Part shown: positions 1 to 7,722 of the stretch, piece after piece
Numbering within the stretch: position 1 is the first letter of the stretch
Layout: every line of letters begins with the position of its first letter
NCBI GenBank assembly: GCA_030528545.1
Contig: JAUMYR010000014.1
Span: 10,840-35,553 of the forward strand
DNA length: 24,714 bases
Direction: 5' to 3'
From: Propionibacteriaceae bacterium
GTDB taxonomy: Bacteria > Actinomycetota > Actinomycetes > Propionibacteriales > Propionibacteriaceae
Position numbers and translations under genes: made by a program
Notes under the pieces: model-generated
Database searches by the model: none
What the model saw: the letters and a program-made list of their open reading frames with translations, nothing else
Told to the model about the DNA's origin: nothing

Positions 1-57
1 GAACTGGAAGAACTGCTCGCCGAACAGCTCGACAAGCTGCGCACCGACGAGTTCTAA
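1..57 (+). CDS. rbpA: RNA polymerase-binding protein RbpA, C-terminal fragment
   Basis: An open frame enters at base 1 and ends at TAA 55-57, giving 18 residues (ELEELLAEQLDKLRTDEF). This resembles the sigma-interacting C-terminal helix of actinobacterial RbpA, where ELEELL followed by a charged RL/QL segment is typical. RbpA binds RNA polymerase holoenzyme and stabilises promoter complexes. The neighbourhood supports the call, because rbpA lies next to ppm1 and fxsA in mycobacteria and relatives. Only the tail is visible, so the identity rests on a short match plus synteny. Confidence 0.7.
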   Translation, partial: ELEELLAEQLDKLRTDEF

Positions 58-411
58 GTGCGATGCCCGGCCCGGGTTCGGCAGTTCCGGGTGGAGGCTT
101 TGAATGGGATGCCTGCCCTAGGGCGGTTCCCACCGATCAGGCCACCGGCGAAGCGCTCCGAGGCACACCCCGGCACCCGGTGAGGAACGGTATGTCACAG
201 GTCAGGGGCCGCCCTGCCAATCAGAGCGCGCCGTAGGTCCCGCCCGGCAGCGTCGCCCAAAGGCCGTAGACCTGGGCCGCTGTCCAGGCTGTGCTATCTC
301 ACCGTCAGCGGTATCGCTTGGGCCCCGATCGCGGCCGATCAGCCCACGGAACTGGTGCTGGGGAGGCAAGGCCGTCCCAGCACCAGGCCAGAGGCTTGAG
401 ATGCCTTGTCT
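58..411. other. Intergenic region between convergent rbpA and fxsA
   Basis: These 354 bases separate the rbpA stop from the fxsA stop. Short frames cross the region but none has a recognisable product or a good ribosome site. It contains a 10-base palindrome (GCCCTAGGGC, 115-124) and a strong hairpin at 352-386, annotated separately. I see nothing else in it. Confidence 0.6.
352..386. terminator. Perfect 11-bp inverted repeat between convergent genes
   Basis: CTGGTGCTGGG (352-362) is perfectly complementary to CCCAGCACCAG (376-386) across a 13-nt loop. It lies about 25 bp beyond the fxsA stop on the minus strand and about 295 bp beyond rbpA. Neither side carries a convincing U-tract, which is common for actinobacterial hairpin terminators. 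A bidirectional terminator is the likely role, by inference. Confidence 0.5.
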
Positions 412-912
412 TCAGGGTTCCAGAATCCGGCCTTCGAGGACGGGAGGCTCACCAGCGTTTCCTGGACGCTCGGCTGGGCTCTGCTCGGGGATCACCTGGC
501 CCTTGATCGTCGTGGGACGCACCTCCCGCGGCAGGATCCACTTGCCCGCGACGAAAGCCAGCGCGCTGCGGATGAGCCCCCGCGTCAATGGCAGCAACAG
601 CAGCAACCCGATCAGATCGCTGACATAGCCGGGTAGGAACAGCAGCAGTCCGCCCACGAGGACCAGGGCGGCGTCCGCCAGCTGTCCGGTCGGCATCCTT
701 CCCAGCGTGACCGCCTCCGCCAGAGCGCGCCACGCCTTGGCACCCTCGCGTCTGGTCAGCCAGATGCCGACCCCGCTGAAAGCGACCGTGATCCCCAGCG
801 CGGGCATGAGGCCGATCACATCGGCCATGTAGCCGAGCACGATGAACTCGGCCACCACGAGCACGATGCCGGAGATGACTAGGGCAGGCAGGATCCATGC
901 GACGCGACGCAT
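412..912 (-). CDS. fxsA: FxsA family membrane protein
   Basis: A 166-residue membrane protein of the FxsA family, named for the E. coli protein whose overexpression relieves F-plasmid exclusion of phage T7. Its biochemical role is unknown. Hydrophobic segments lie near residues 5-27, 33-53 and 80-125. The family-typical GxLLLxPGxxSD pattern appears as GGLLLFLPGYVSDLIGLLL, followed by LPLTR. The C-terminal 40 residues are polar. The ATG (910-912) follows the ppm1 stop after one base, so it is probably the last gene of the lrp-lnt-ppm1-fxsA operon. Confidence 0.88.
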   Translation of the reverse strand: MRRVAWILPALVISGIVLVVAEFIVLGYMADVIGLMPALGITVAFSGVGIWLTRREGAKAWRALAEAVTLGRMPTGQLADAALVLVGGLLLFLPGYVSDLIGLLLLLPLTRGLIRSALAFVAGKWILPREVRPTTIKGQVIPEQSPAERPGNAGEPPVLEGRILEP

Positions 913-913
913 C

Positions 914-1675
914 TCAACCCCGTTTCTTGCGCCGGAGCAGGCTCCGTAGCTGGCCGACGCGGTGGTCGATGCCCCACAGCGTCGTGCGGATCAATGCCTC
1001 GGTGATGATATTGCGGCTCATCTTCGAGGTGCCGAACTCCCGCTCCATGAACTCGATGGGTACTTCCTTGACCCGGAAGCCGACGCGCACCGCTCGCCAC
1101 ACCAGGTCGATCTGGAAGCAATAGCCCGCCGAGGCGATCTCGTCGAGACTGATACCCCGCAGGGTCGAAGCGCGGAAAGCGGTGAACCCGCCGGTGGTGT
1201 CTTTGACCGGCAGGCCAAGCCAGGCCCGGGTATACAGGCTCGCGCCGCGGGAGAGCAACTCCCGCGACTTCGCCCAGTTGACCACGCTGCCACCACGCAC
1301 CCAGCGGGACCCCTTGACCATGTCCGCGTCCTCAAGAGCGGCCAGCATGCTGGGCAACTGCTCGGGCTGATGGGAACCGTCGGCGTCCATCTCGACCAGC
1401 ACCTGGTAGTCCCGCTCCAGACCCCAGTGGAAGCCCGCCAGATAGGCCGCGCCGAGACCCTCCTTACCCTTGCGATGCATGACGTGCACATGGTCGTCGC
1501 GTTCGGCGATACGGTCGGCGATCGCGCCGGTGCCGTCTGGGGAATTGTCGTCGGCGATCAGGACGTGGGCCCGAGGCACAGCGGCTCGAAGCCTCGCCGT
1601 AATGGCCTCAATGTTCTCGGCCTCGTTATAGGTCGGGATGATGACGAGAACGCGCTCCAGCGAGGGATCGGTCAT
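914..1675 (-). CDS. ppm1: Polyprenol monophosphomannose synthase (GT2)
   Basis: A 253-residue family-2 glycosyltransferase of the DPM1 type. It transfers mannose from GDP-mannose to polyprenyl phosphate at the cytoplasmic face, supplying the lipid-linked donor for lipoglycan and protein mannosylation. Visible motifs are IIPTYNEAENI (12-22), ADDNSPDGTG (41-50), the metal-binding DAD in MDADGSHQP (97-99), GSRWVRGG (122-129), and the acceptor-side DTTGGFTAFR and EFGTSKMS segments. There is no C-terminal membrane domain, as in the soluble bacterial enzymes. Its ATG overlaps the lnt stop by four bases (1672-1675), so the two are probably translationally coupled. In M. tuberculosis the equivalent Lnt and Ppm domains are fused in one protein. 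Confidence 0.9.
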   Translation of the reverse strand: MTDPSLERVLVIIPTYNEAENIEAITARLRAAVPRAHVLIADDNSPDGTGAIADRIAERDDHVHVMHRKGKEGLGAAYLAGFHWGLERDYQVLVEMDADGSHQPEQLPSMLAALEDADMVKGSRWVRGGSVVNWAKSRELLSRGASLYTRAWLGLPVKDTTGGFTAFRASTLRGISLDEIASAGYCFQIDLVWRAVRVGFRVKEVPIEFMEREFGTSKMSRNIITEALIRTTLWGIDHRVGQLRSLLRRKKRG

Positions 1676-3216
1676 ATGGCTGCTCCATCTTCGGCTTCAG
1701 GCATTGAGTCGAGTCTAGTCGAGCCCCACGAAACACAACTGAGCAGCACACCGAGCAGCGCACACGCAGCGATCACCCACCCGGCATAGGGCTGCATGGC
1801 CACACCCGGCGTGACTCCGTCGCGCACCCCGACTGTGAAGCTCGCCGAATCCGCCGTGCCCTCGGAGGTTTTGTAGCTCACCCGGCCATCGGCCTCGATC
1901 AGGCCCGAGAAGGAACTCGTGGTCGCCACGACGATCTCACGCCTGGCCTCCATGGCGCGGATGCGGGTGAGCTGGAACTGCTGGTGGGGCTGGGCCGAAC
2001 CGGTGAAGGTGACATTGCTGCTTTGCACCAGCAGCACCTGGGCGCCGTGGCGGAGCGTGTCGTAGACCGTCTCGTCATAGGCGAGTTCCATGCAGATGAT
2101 GTCGCCGAGGCGGAGATCCTCCCGCCCCCCGGCGGCGACCTCCAGCACCCCGGGAGAGTCCCCGGGAACGCTCTCGCGGCCCACCAGCCGAAGCACCGGG
2201 ATGCGCGGCAGCAGGAACTCCCGGAACGGGATCCACTCGCCGAAGGGAACCAGGTTGCGCTTGTCGTAGCGTGGCCCGCTCCCGGTCAGCGGATCCCACC
2301 ACAGACCGGTGGTCTGACGCTGGTCGGGACCCGGACCCTCCGAGATGGTGCCGATGAGGATCGGCCTGGCGGCGATGCCGGTGGCCAGTTCGATCAAGCG
2401 CCTAGTCCCGGCGTCCTTCATCGGATCGAGGTCGGTCGAGTTCTCCGGCCAGAGGATGAAATCGGGCATCGGCTCCTGACCGGCCCGGGCCTTCGCCATC
2501 AGCGAGATGGTCTCAGCGAGGTGATAGCGGGTCACCGAGCGGGCCTCCCCGAGGTAGGTATAGCCGCTGCCGCCGACATCTCCCTGCACCATCCCGACCG
2601 TGACCTGTTCCTGGGCCGGTGGAATCGGGATCAGCTTGAGAGCTCCCCCGAGAGCGAAACAGGATATCAAGGCGGCGATGCCCAGGGCCCTCCCCCGAGG
2701 GTTACTCACGGCTTGTGCGAGGGCGAAGCCGAGCAGGGCCACGAGCCAGCTCACCCCGGTCGCTCCGATCCAAGGCAAGAAACCAGACAGGGGCTGGTCG
2801 GCCGTGGTGAAAGCCAACCGGTTCCAGCCGAATCCGCCCAGCGGCGCCACCGAAGAGCCGAGTTCCACCAGGGACCAGCAACATGCCGACCATAACGGCC
2901 AGCCTGGAAGAGAACGCACCCGGGTCAGTAACCAGCCCAGCAGTGCGTACCAGGCGGACACCACTGCGAGGAAAGCGGCCGCGACCGGCCAGCCGAACAC
3001 GCTGATCCACCACGACGCGACCAGGTTCAGGCCGATGCCAGCGAGATAGCCCAGACCGGCCCCAGATGCGCCTGGGCGGCGTCCGATGAGCAGGCTGACG
3101 GCCGCCACACCGATAATCGCCAGCGGCCACAGACCATATGGGACGAAAGCCAACCCGATGGCTGCGCCAGCCGCGACGGCACCGAGGGCGGCGAAAGGCC
3201 CGGAGATAGGGAGCAC
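1672..3216 (-). CDS. lnt: Apolipoprotein N-acyltransferase
   Basis: A 514-residue integral membrane enzyme that N-acylates the N-terminal cysteine of lipoproteins. Hydrophobic helices fill residues 1-190, a carbon-nitrogen hydrolase domain spans about 205-465, and a last helix lies near 476-496. The Glu-Lys-Cys triad is visible: E258 in LWPENSTD, K319 in YDKRNLVPFGEW and C375 in DIICMELAYDE. The GTG start (3214-3216) is the first possible one, because the upstream lrp TAA lies in the same frame 12 bases away. Its end overlaps ppm1. The PepSY-like lipoprotein at 16227-16817 is a plausible substrate. Confidence 0.93.
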   Translation of the reverse strand: MLPISGPFAALGAVAAGAAIGLAFVPYGLWPLAIIGVAAVSLLIGRRPGASGAGLGYLAGIGLNLVASWWISVFGWPVAAAFLAVVSAWYALLGWLLTRVRSLPGWPLWSACCWSLVELGSSVAPLGGFGWNRLAFTTADQPLSGFLPWIGATGVSWLVALLGFALAQAVSNPRGRALGIAALISCFALGGALKLIPIPPAQEQVTVGMVQGDVGGSGYTYLGEARSVTRYHLAETISLMAKARAGQEPMPDFILWPENSTDLDPMKDAGTRRLIELATGIAARPILIGTISEGPGPDQRQTTGLWWDPLTGSGPRYDKRNLVPFGEWIPFREFLLPRIPVLRLVGRESVPGDSPGVLEVAAGGREDLRLGDIICMELAYDETVYDTLRHGAQVLLVQSSNVTFTGSAQPHQQFQLTRIRAMEARREIVVATTSSFSGLIEADGRVSYKTSEGTADSASFTVGVRDGVTPGVAMQPYAGWVIAACALLGVLLSCVSWGSTRLDSMPEAEDGAAI

Positions 3217-3225
3217 GCAGGGAGC

Positions 3226-3684
3226 TTAGCCGACACCACCCGGGGAATGGACCAGAGGCCGGTTAGCGAAGATGGTGCTGAGCACCACCGTGGTCGTCGT
3301 GTTGACGTGAGCGGTGCTGCGCAGTTCGGTCAGCAAGGTGTCGAGTTCCCCGGTGGTGCCCACCTGGGCCTGCAGCAGATAGGAGGCGTCCCCCGCGATC
3401 GAATAACACGCCGTGATCTGTGGAATCCCCGCGACCTGTAGCGGCAGTTCCCCATCGTCGCGAGGATCCAGCGGGCGCACTGAGATGAATGCGGTGAGCG
3501 ATCGGTTGACCGCCTCGGCATTGACGCTGGCGTGATAGCCGTCGATGAAACCGCGTTGTTCCAGCCGTCGTACTCGCTGCTGGGCGGCTGAGGTCGACAG
3601 GCCGGTGAGTTTTCCAATATCCGTGAACGACATCCGCCCGTTCTTGCTGAGCAGAGCAAGAATTTCTTGATCGATCGTCTCCAT
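3226..3684 (-). CDS. Lrp/AsnC family transcriptional regulator
   Basis: A 152-residue regulator of the usual Lrp/AsnC length. An N-terminal winged helix-turn-helix is visible in SFTDIGKLTGLSTSAAQQRV (19-38) followed by RLEQRGFIDGYHA. The C-terminal RAM ligand-binding and oligomerisation domain spans about 65-140, with GDASYLLQAQV as its characteristic stretch. It is divergent from the 5'-3' exonuclease and lies nine bases upstream of lnt, so it may head the lnt operon. Family members sense amino acids, but the ligand here is unknown. The met genes are only 1 kb away, but nothing in the sequence proves that it regulates them. Confidence 0.9.
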   Translation of the reverse strand: METIDQEILALLSKNGRMSFTDIGKLTGLSTSAAQQRVRRLEQRGFIDGYHASVNAEAVNRSLTAFISVRPLDPRDDGELPLQVAGIPQITACYSIAGDASYLLQAQVGTTGELDTLLTELRSTAHVNTTTTVVLSTIFANRPLVHSPGGVG

Positions 3685-3697
3685 GAGGTCAGCGTGT

Positions 3698-3712
3698 CAC
3701 AATTTGTTAGTG
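3698..3712. promoter_or_regulatory. Possible Lrp-type operator in the lrp/exonuclease divergent gap
   Basis: The 15-base stretch CACAATTTGTTAGTG has matching CAC/GTG ends and an AT-rich centre in otherwise GC-rich DNA. It lies just upstream of the lrp start and overlaps the preferred exonuclease GTG. Lrp family proteins commonly autoregulate from AT-rich imperfect 15-bp palindromes. The symmetry here is weak (about four matched pairs), so this is only a candidate. Confidence 0.2.
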
Positions 3713-4615
3713 AAACGCGGCCGCTTCCTGACAATTGATACCGCATCGTTGTATTACCGGGCCTTCTTCGGGCTCCCGTCCTCGATGCGGGCCCCCGACG
3801 GCCGGCCCGTCAACGCCGTGCGAGGCCTACTGGACTTCATCGCGCGCCTGGTAGGCGACTACGCGCCGTCGCGCCTGGCTTGCGCCTGGGACGAGGACTG
3901 GCGCCCGGCCTGGCGGGTCCAGCTGATCTCCAGCTACAAGACGCATCGACTCGCCGAGGCCGGTGGCCTGGCTGAGGACACCCCCGAAGAACTCTCCTGC
4001 CAGGTCGGTCCCATCCGGGAGGTCCTCGCGGCGCTGGGACTACCGGTGATCGGTGTCTCCGGTTATGAGGCCGACGATGTGCTGGCCAGCCTGGCGGCCA
4101 GCTCCAGCGATGAGGTCTATGTCGCGACCGGCGACCGAGACCTATTCCAGCTGGTCACCGAACGGGTCAGCGTCATCTACCTGGGACGCGGGGTGTCGCG
4201 TTCCGAGCTGGTCACCCCGGATTGGGTCGAATCCGCCCACGGCATCCCGGCCGGACGCTACGTCGATTTCGCTGTGTTGCGAGGTGACCCCAGCGACGGT
4301 CTCCCGGGGGTCAAGGGCATCGGGGAGAAGACGGCCGCCGCGCTGATCCGGAAATATGGTGGCCTGGACGAGATCCTGGCCGCGGCTGAGGACCCAGAAT
4401 CGGAGATGACCTCCGGGGTCAGGGCTAAGGTGTTGGCTGGCCGGGACTATCTTGCCCCGGCGCGCTCGGTCGTGACCGCGGTAGCGGATCTCCCCGTCGC
4501 CCAGGTGGCCCCGTGGCACCCGGATGCGATAGATACCCAGCGGTTCGAAGCCCTCACCGCGGAACTCGGGTTGGGAACTTCGGCCGAGCGGGTCCGGGCC
4601 GCGCTGACCGGCTAG
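3710..4615 (+). CDS. 5'-3' exonuclease (PolA N-terminal/FEN-like)
   Basis: A 301-residue stand-alone 5' nuclease resembling the N-terminal domain of DNA polymerase I. It would remove 5' flaps and RNA primers during replication and repair. Metal-binding acidic motifs are visible: D10 in LTIDTASLYYRAFFG, YEADDVLASL (119-128), ATGDRDLFQLV (139-149) and GDPSDGLPG (192-200). The helix-hairpin-helix follows as VKGIGEKTAAALI. I prefer GTG 3710, because upstream residues from the longer ATG at 3683 are unlike the family and include a TTA codon. The stop TAG overlaps the opposing metW stop within CTAG (4612-4615). Confidence 0.88.
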   Translation: MKRGRFLTIDTASLYYRAFFGLPSSMRAPDGRPVNAVRGLLDFIARLVGDYAPSRLACAWDEDWRPAWRVQLISSYKTHRLAEAGGLAEDTPEELSCQVGPIREVLAALGLPVIGVSGYEADDVLASLAASSSDEVYVATGDRDLFQLVTERVSVIYLGRGVSRSELVTPDWVESAHGIPAGRYVDFAVLRGDPSDGLPGVKGIGEKTAAALIRKYGGLDEILAAAEDPESEMTSGVRAKVLAGRDYLAPARSVVTAVADLPVAQVAPWHPDAIDTQRFEALTAELGLGTSAERVRAALTG

Positions 4616-5211
4616 CGGTTGGCCCGCAGCACGTAGAGCGCGGAACCGGCCAGCAGGTTGGGACGCAGCCGGTCGAAGGACCGGCGCACTCCCCGCTCGG
4701 TGAGGGGGATCCGCTGCTCGATCCTCAGGCCCGCCTGGGTGAACAGCGGCTCCAGGTCCACCAGCGTCGAGAAGTGCAGGTTCGGCGTGTCGTACCAGGC
4801 ATAGGGCAGGTCTCTGGACATGGGCATCCGGCCGCGCAGGAGCCTGAGCCGGTTCCTCCAGTAGCCGAAGTTCGGCATCGAGACCATCGCCAGGTCGGCG
4901 ATCCTGGCCAGTTCCGGGAGCAGGTCGCCCGGCTTGCGCACCACTTGCAGCGTCCGGGACAGGATCACCACGTCGTAAGAGCCGTCGGCGAATTCATCGA
5001 GTTGCGAATCGAGATCAAGCTCGATGACCGGCACCCCGGAGCGGATCGCCGCGACCACCGACGCCGGATCACGCTCCACCCCGGTCCCGCTGCACCCCCT
5101 CTGGTCCATCAGATGCCGCAGCAGTGCCCCGTCCCCACAACCCAGGTCGAGGACGCGGCTGCCCGGCGGGATCAGGCTGGCCAGCAGGGCCAGATCGGCG
5201 CGTAGTCTCAT
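4612..5211 (-). CDS. metW: Methionine biosynthesis protein MetW
   Basis: A 199-residue SAM-dependent-methyltransferase-fold protein of the MetW family. Motif I is VLDLGCGDG (20-28). The MetW-specific region MPNFGYWRNR...GRMPMS...LPYAWYDTPN...HFST lies at about 112-149. MetW is usually encoded beside MetX and is thought to support its homoserine acyltransferase activity. The frame stays open upstream to 5307, but ATG 5209-5211 overlaps the metX TGA in an ATGA (5208-5211), fits the family's N-terminus and removes a non-conserved Arg/Pro-rich extension. The stop codon overlaps that of the convergent exonuclease. Confidence 0.88.
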   Translation of the reverse strand: MRLRADLALLASLIPPGSRVLDLGCGDGALLRHLMDQRGCSGTGVERDPASVVAAIRSGVPVIELDLDSQLDEFADGSYDVVILSRTLQVVRKPGDLLPELARIADLAMVSMPNFGYWRNRLRLLRGRMPMSRDLPYAWYDTPNLHFSTLVDLEPLFTQAGLRIEQRIPLTERGVRRSFDRLRPNLLAGSALYVLRANR

Positions 5212-6353
5212 CGGAGGATCCCCAGGTCTTCGGCGGCGCGGTCGAAGAAGGCGCGCAGCGTGGCGTGGTAGTCCGGGATCGCCAGCAGGAAGGAATCGTG
5301 TCCCCACACCGAGGCGATCTCCCGGAAACTCACCGGCACCCCGGCCTGCTCCAAGTGGCGCACGATGCGTCGGGAATGGTCGGTGGAGAACCTCCAGTCG
5401 GTGTCGAAGCTCACCACCAGACAGCGCGGCCGTTCGCGGGCGATCCGCGCGGTGGCCTGCGGCTTAGCGAAGGGATCGAAATAGTCCATGACCCGGGTGA
5501 GGTAGAGGTAACTCAGGGCATCGAAGCGATGCAGGAAGGATTCCCCCTGATGGTCGAGGTAGCTCTCGACCGCGAAATCCACCCCAAAACCGTGGTTGAT
5601 CTCGTCGTTTTGAGGCTGCCTGCCGAACTTCTCCGAGAATGCGCTCTCGGACAGGTAGGTGATGTGGGCCATCATGCGGGCCACCGCGAGGCCAGCATCG
5701 GGGCTGGTCCCGGCCACGGTGAAGTCACCGTCGGCGAAACCGGGGTCGCGCATGATCGATTGCCTCCCGACCGCTGAGAAGGCGATGTTCTGGGCCGTCA
5801 GGCGGCTCGATGAGGCGACGATGATGGCGTGGGCGATCTCCTCGGGGTGGCTCAGCACCCAATCCAGTACCTGCATCCCGCCGAGCGATCCACCGATGAC
5901 GCTGGCCCAGCGGGCAATGCCGAGGCGTTCCCCCAGGCGCCGGTGGACCGAGACGAAATCGCTCATCGCCAGCAGCGGGAACCTCAGTCCATAGGGCCGG
6001 CCGGTGTCCGGGTCGATACTGGACGGGCCGGTGGTGCCCCGGCAGCCGCCCAGCAGGTTGGCGCAGACCACGAACCAGCGTTCAGTGTCGAGGGGCTTGC
6101 CCGGTCCGATGAGGTTGTCCCACCAGCCCGCCTTGGCGGCCCCGGGGTGCCACCCGGCGGCATGGGCGTCCCCGGTCAGGGCATGGCAGACAAAGACCGC
6201 GTTCGAACGCTCGGCGTTGAGCACGCCGTAGGTCTCGTAGGCGACGTGCACCGGCCCGATCCGATCACCGCTGGCCAATGATAGCGGCTCGGCGGCGGTG
6301 AAGGCCTCCAGCAGCGAGGTCTCAACCACACCGACCGAGCCGGGCGCGGTCAC
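5208..6353 (-). CDS. metX: Homoserine O-acyltransferase MetX
   Basis: A 381-residue alpha/beta-hydrolase-fold enzyme that acylates homoserine from acetyl-CoA or succinyl-CoA. This commits homoserine to methionine synthesis. The nucleophile is S156 in GGSLGGMQVLDW. The acid is probably D319 in SFDTDWRF, and H352 is in WGHDSF. LLGGCRGTTGPSS (100-112) is the usual substrate-pocket segment. MetX enzymes can be acetyl- or succinyltransferases and I cannot assign the donor by eye. The adjoining metY favours O-acetylhomoserine, while linkage to metW is also seen with succinyl-specific enzymes. GTG start 6351-6353 overlaps the metY stop (GTGA). Confidence 0.92.
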   Translation of the reverse strand: MTAPGSVGVVETSLLEAFTAAEPLSLASGDRIGPVHVAYETYGVLNAERSNAVFVCHALTGDAHAAGWHPGAAKAGWWDNLIGPGKPLDTERWFVVCANLLGGCRGTTGPSSIDPDTGRPYGLRFPLLAMSDFVSVHRRLGERLGIARWASVIGGSLGGMQVLDWVLSHPEEIAHAIIVASSSRLTAQNIAFSAVGRQSIMRDPGFADGDFTVAGTSPDAGLAVARMMAHITYLSESAFSEKFGRQPQNDEINHGFGVDFAVESYLDHQGESFLHRFDALSYLYLTRVMDYFDPFAKPQATARIARERPRCLVVSFDTDWRFSTDHSRRIVRHLEQAGVPVSFREIASVWGHDSFLLAIPDYHATLRAFFDRAAEDLGILR

Positions 6354-7654
6354 GAGGGCACCTGCTGGGTGGGCTCACCCGCAGCGCGCAGCGCCTGGTC
6401 CAGATCGGCCAGGATGTCGTCGATGTGTTCGATGCCGATGGACAGCCGCACCATCTCGGGTGCGACGCCCGCCGAGGCCAGTTCCTCCTCGGTGAGCTGG
6501 CTGTGGGTCGTGGTGGCGTTGTGGATCGCCAGGGACTTCGCGTCCCCGATATTGGCCAGGTGGCTGAACAGCTGCAATGCCTCGACGAACCGGCTTCCTC
6601 CGGATCGGCCTGCCCTGAGCCCGAAGGACACCAGGCCGCCATATCCCCCGCTGAAGATCCGGTCGGCGACCTCTTTGTGAGGGCTGTCCTCAAGCCCCGG
6701 ATAGTTGACCCAGGCGACGGCCTCGTGTTCGTTGAGCCACCGCGCGACCGCGAGCGCGTTGCCGCAGTGTCGCTCCATGCGCAGGTGCAGGGTCTCCATA
6801 CCTTGCAGGAACAGCCACGCATTGAATGGTGACACGGCTGCCCCGGTGTTGCGCAACAGCACGGTGCGGGCGCGGACGATGTAGGCAGCCGGGCCAGCGG
6901 CCTCGGTCCATACGACGCCGTGGTAGGCATGGTCGGGACCAGAGAGCCCGGGGAAACGATCGGCGTGGCTGGCCCAGTCGAAGCGTCCCCCGTCGATGAT
7001 GACACCGCCCAGACTGGTACCGTGCCCGCCGAGATATTTGGTCGCCGAGTAGACGATCACGTCTGCGCCGTGGTCGAAGGGACGGGTCAGCATCGGCGCG
7101 GCCGTGTTGTCCACGATGAACGGCAGGCCGAGGCCGTGCGCCGCCGTGGCCCAGGCGTCTAGGTCGATGACGTTGAGGCTCGGGTTTCCAAGGGTTTCTC
7201 CGAACACCAGCTTGGTCTTTTCGTCCACGCTGGCGGCCAGGTCTTGGGGCCGGTCCGGGTCGACGAAACGCACCTCGATCCCGAACTGGGGCAGGGTATG
7301 GGCGAACAGCGCATAGGTCCCGCCGTAGAGGGTCGACAGGGCCACGACGTTGTCACCGGCGTAGGCCAGATTCAGCACCGCATAGGTCACCGCCGAGGCC
7401 CCCGACGCGGTAGCCATGGCGCCGACGCCGCCCTCAAGGGCGTTGATCCTGGTCTCGAAGGTGTCCTGAGTCGGGTTCATGATGCGGGTATAGATATTGC
7501 CCGGCGTCCGCAACGCGAACAGGTCGGCGGCGTGCGCGGTGTCGTCGAAGACGTAGGAGGTGGTCTGGTAGATGGGCACCGCGCGGGCGTTGGTCGCGGG
7601 GTCGGCTTGCTCTTGTCCGGCGTGAACCGCGAGCGTCTCGGGGCGGTAGGTCAT
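6350..7654 (-). CDS. metY: O-acetylhomoserine sulfhydrylase (PLP-dependent)
   Basis: A 434-residue Cys/Met-metabolism PLP enzyme. It converts O-acylhomoserine and sulfide to homocysteine, bypassing cystathionine. The PLP lysine is K206 in VYSATKYLGGHGTSLGG. YTRIMNPTQD (55-64), GGVGAMATASGASA (75-88) and GETLGNPSLN (152-161) are characteristic of the sulfhydrylase branch. The length matches the family. ATG 7652-7654 is preceded by a TAGGAG ribosome site. It is the first gene of metY-metX-metW, a complete acylation/sulfhydrylation module. The 68-bp space upstream is too short for a classical SAM riboswitch. Confidence 0.94.
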   Translation of the reverse strand: MTYRPETLAVHAGQEQADPATNARAVPIYQTTSYVFDDTAHAADLFALRTPGNIYTRIMNPTQDTFETRINALEGGVGAMATASGASAVTYAVLNLAYAGDNVVALSTLYGGTYALFAHTLPQFGIEVRFVDPDRPQDLAASVDEKTKLVFGETLGNPSLNVIDLDAWATAAHGLGLPFIVDNTAAPMLTRPFDHGADVIVYSATKYLGGHGTSLGGVIIDGGRFDWASHADRFPGLSGPDHAYHGVVWTEAAGPAAYIVRARTVLLRNTGAAVSPFNAWLFLQGMETLHLRMERHCGNALAVARWLNEHEAVAWVNYPGLEDSPHKEVADRIFSGGYGGLVSFGLRAGRSGGSRFVEALQLFSHLANIGDAKSLAIHNATTTHSQLTEEELASAGVAPEMVRLSIGIEHIDDILADLDQALRAAGEPTQQVPS

Positions 7655-7659
7655 GTTGG

Positions 7660-7665
7660 CTCCTA
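7660..7665 (-). promoter_or_regulatory. Ribosome binding site of metY
   Basis: TAGGAG on the minus strand, five bases before the metY ATG. It confirms this start. Confidence 0.6.
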
Positions 7666-7680
7666 GGTCGGGCTACGGGC

Positions 7681-7700
7681 CAGGCGGCCGGGGACGCCTG
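7681..7700 (-). terminator. Small stem-loop between mnhG and metY
   Basis: CAGGCG (7681-7686) pairs with CGCCTG (7695-7700) across an eight-base loop. It lies 22 bases past the mnhG stop and just upstream of the metY ribosome site. It could end the antiporter transcript or be part of a metY leader. There is no U-tract, so the role is uncertain. Confidence 0.3.
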
Positions 7701-7722
7701 ACGTGTGGCTGAGAGGCGGGGC

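Noticed and set aside
962..1789. Long plus-strand frame (275 codons) opposite ppm1
   Set aside because: It is the antisense shadow of ppm1 and the lnt end; the minus-strand reading has all catalytic motifs and a coupled start.
7655..7722. SAM riboswitch upstream of metY
   Set aside because: Only 68 bases separate mnhG from metY, with a 6-bp stem and none of the conserved SAM aptamer features.
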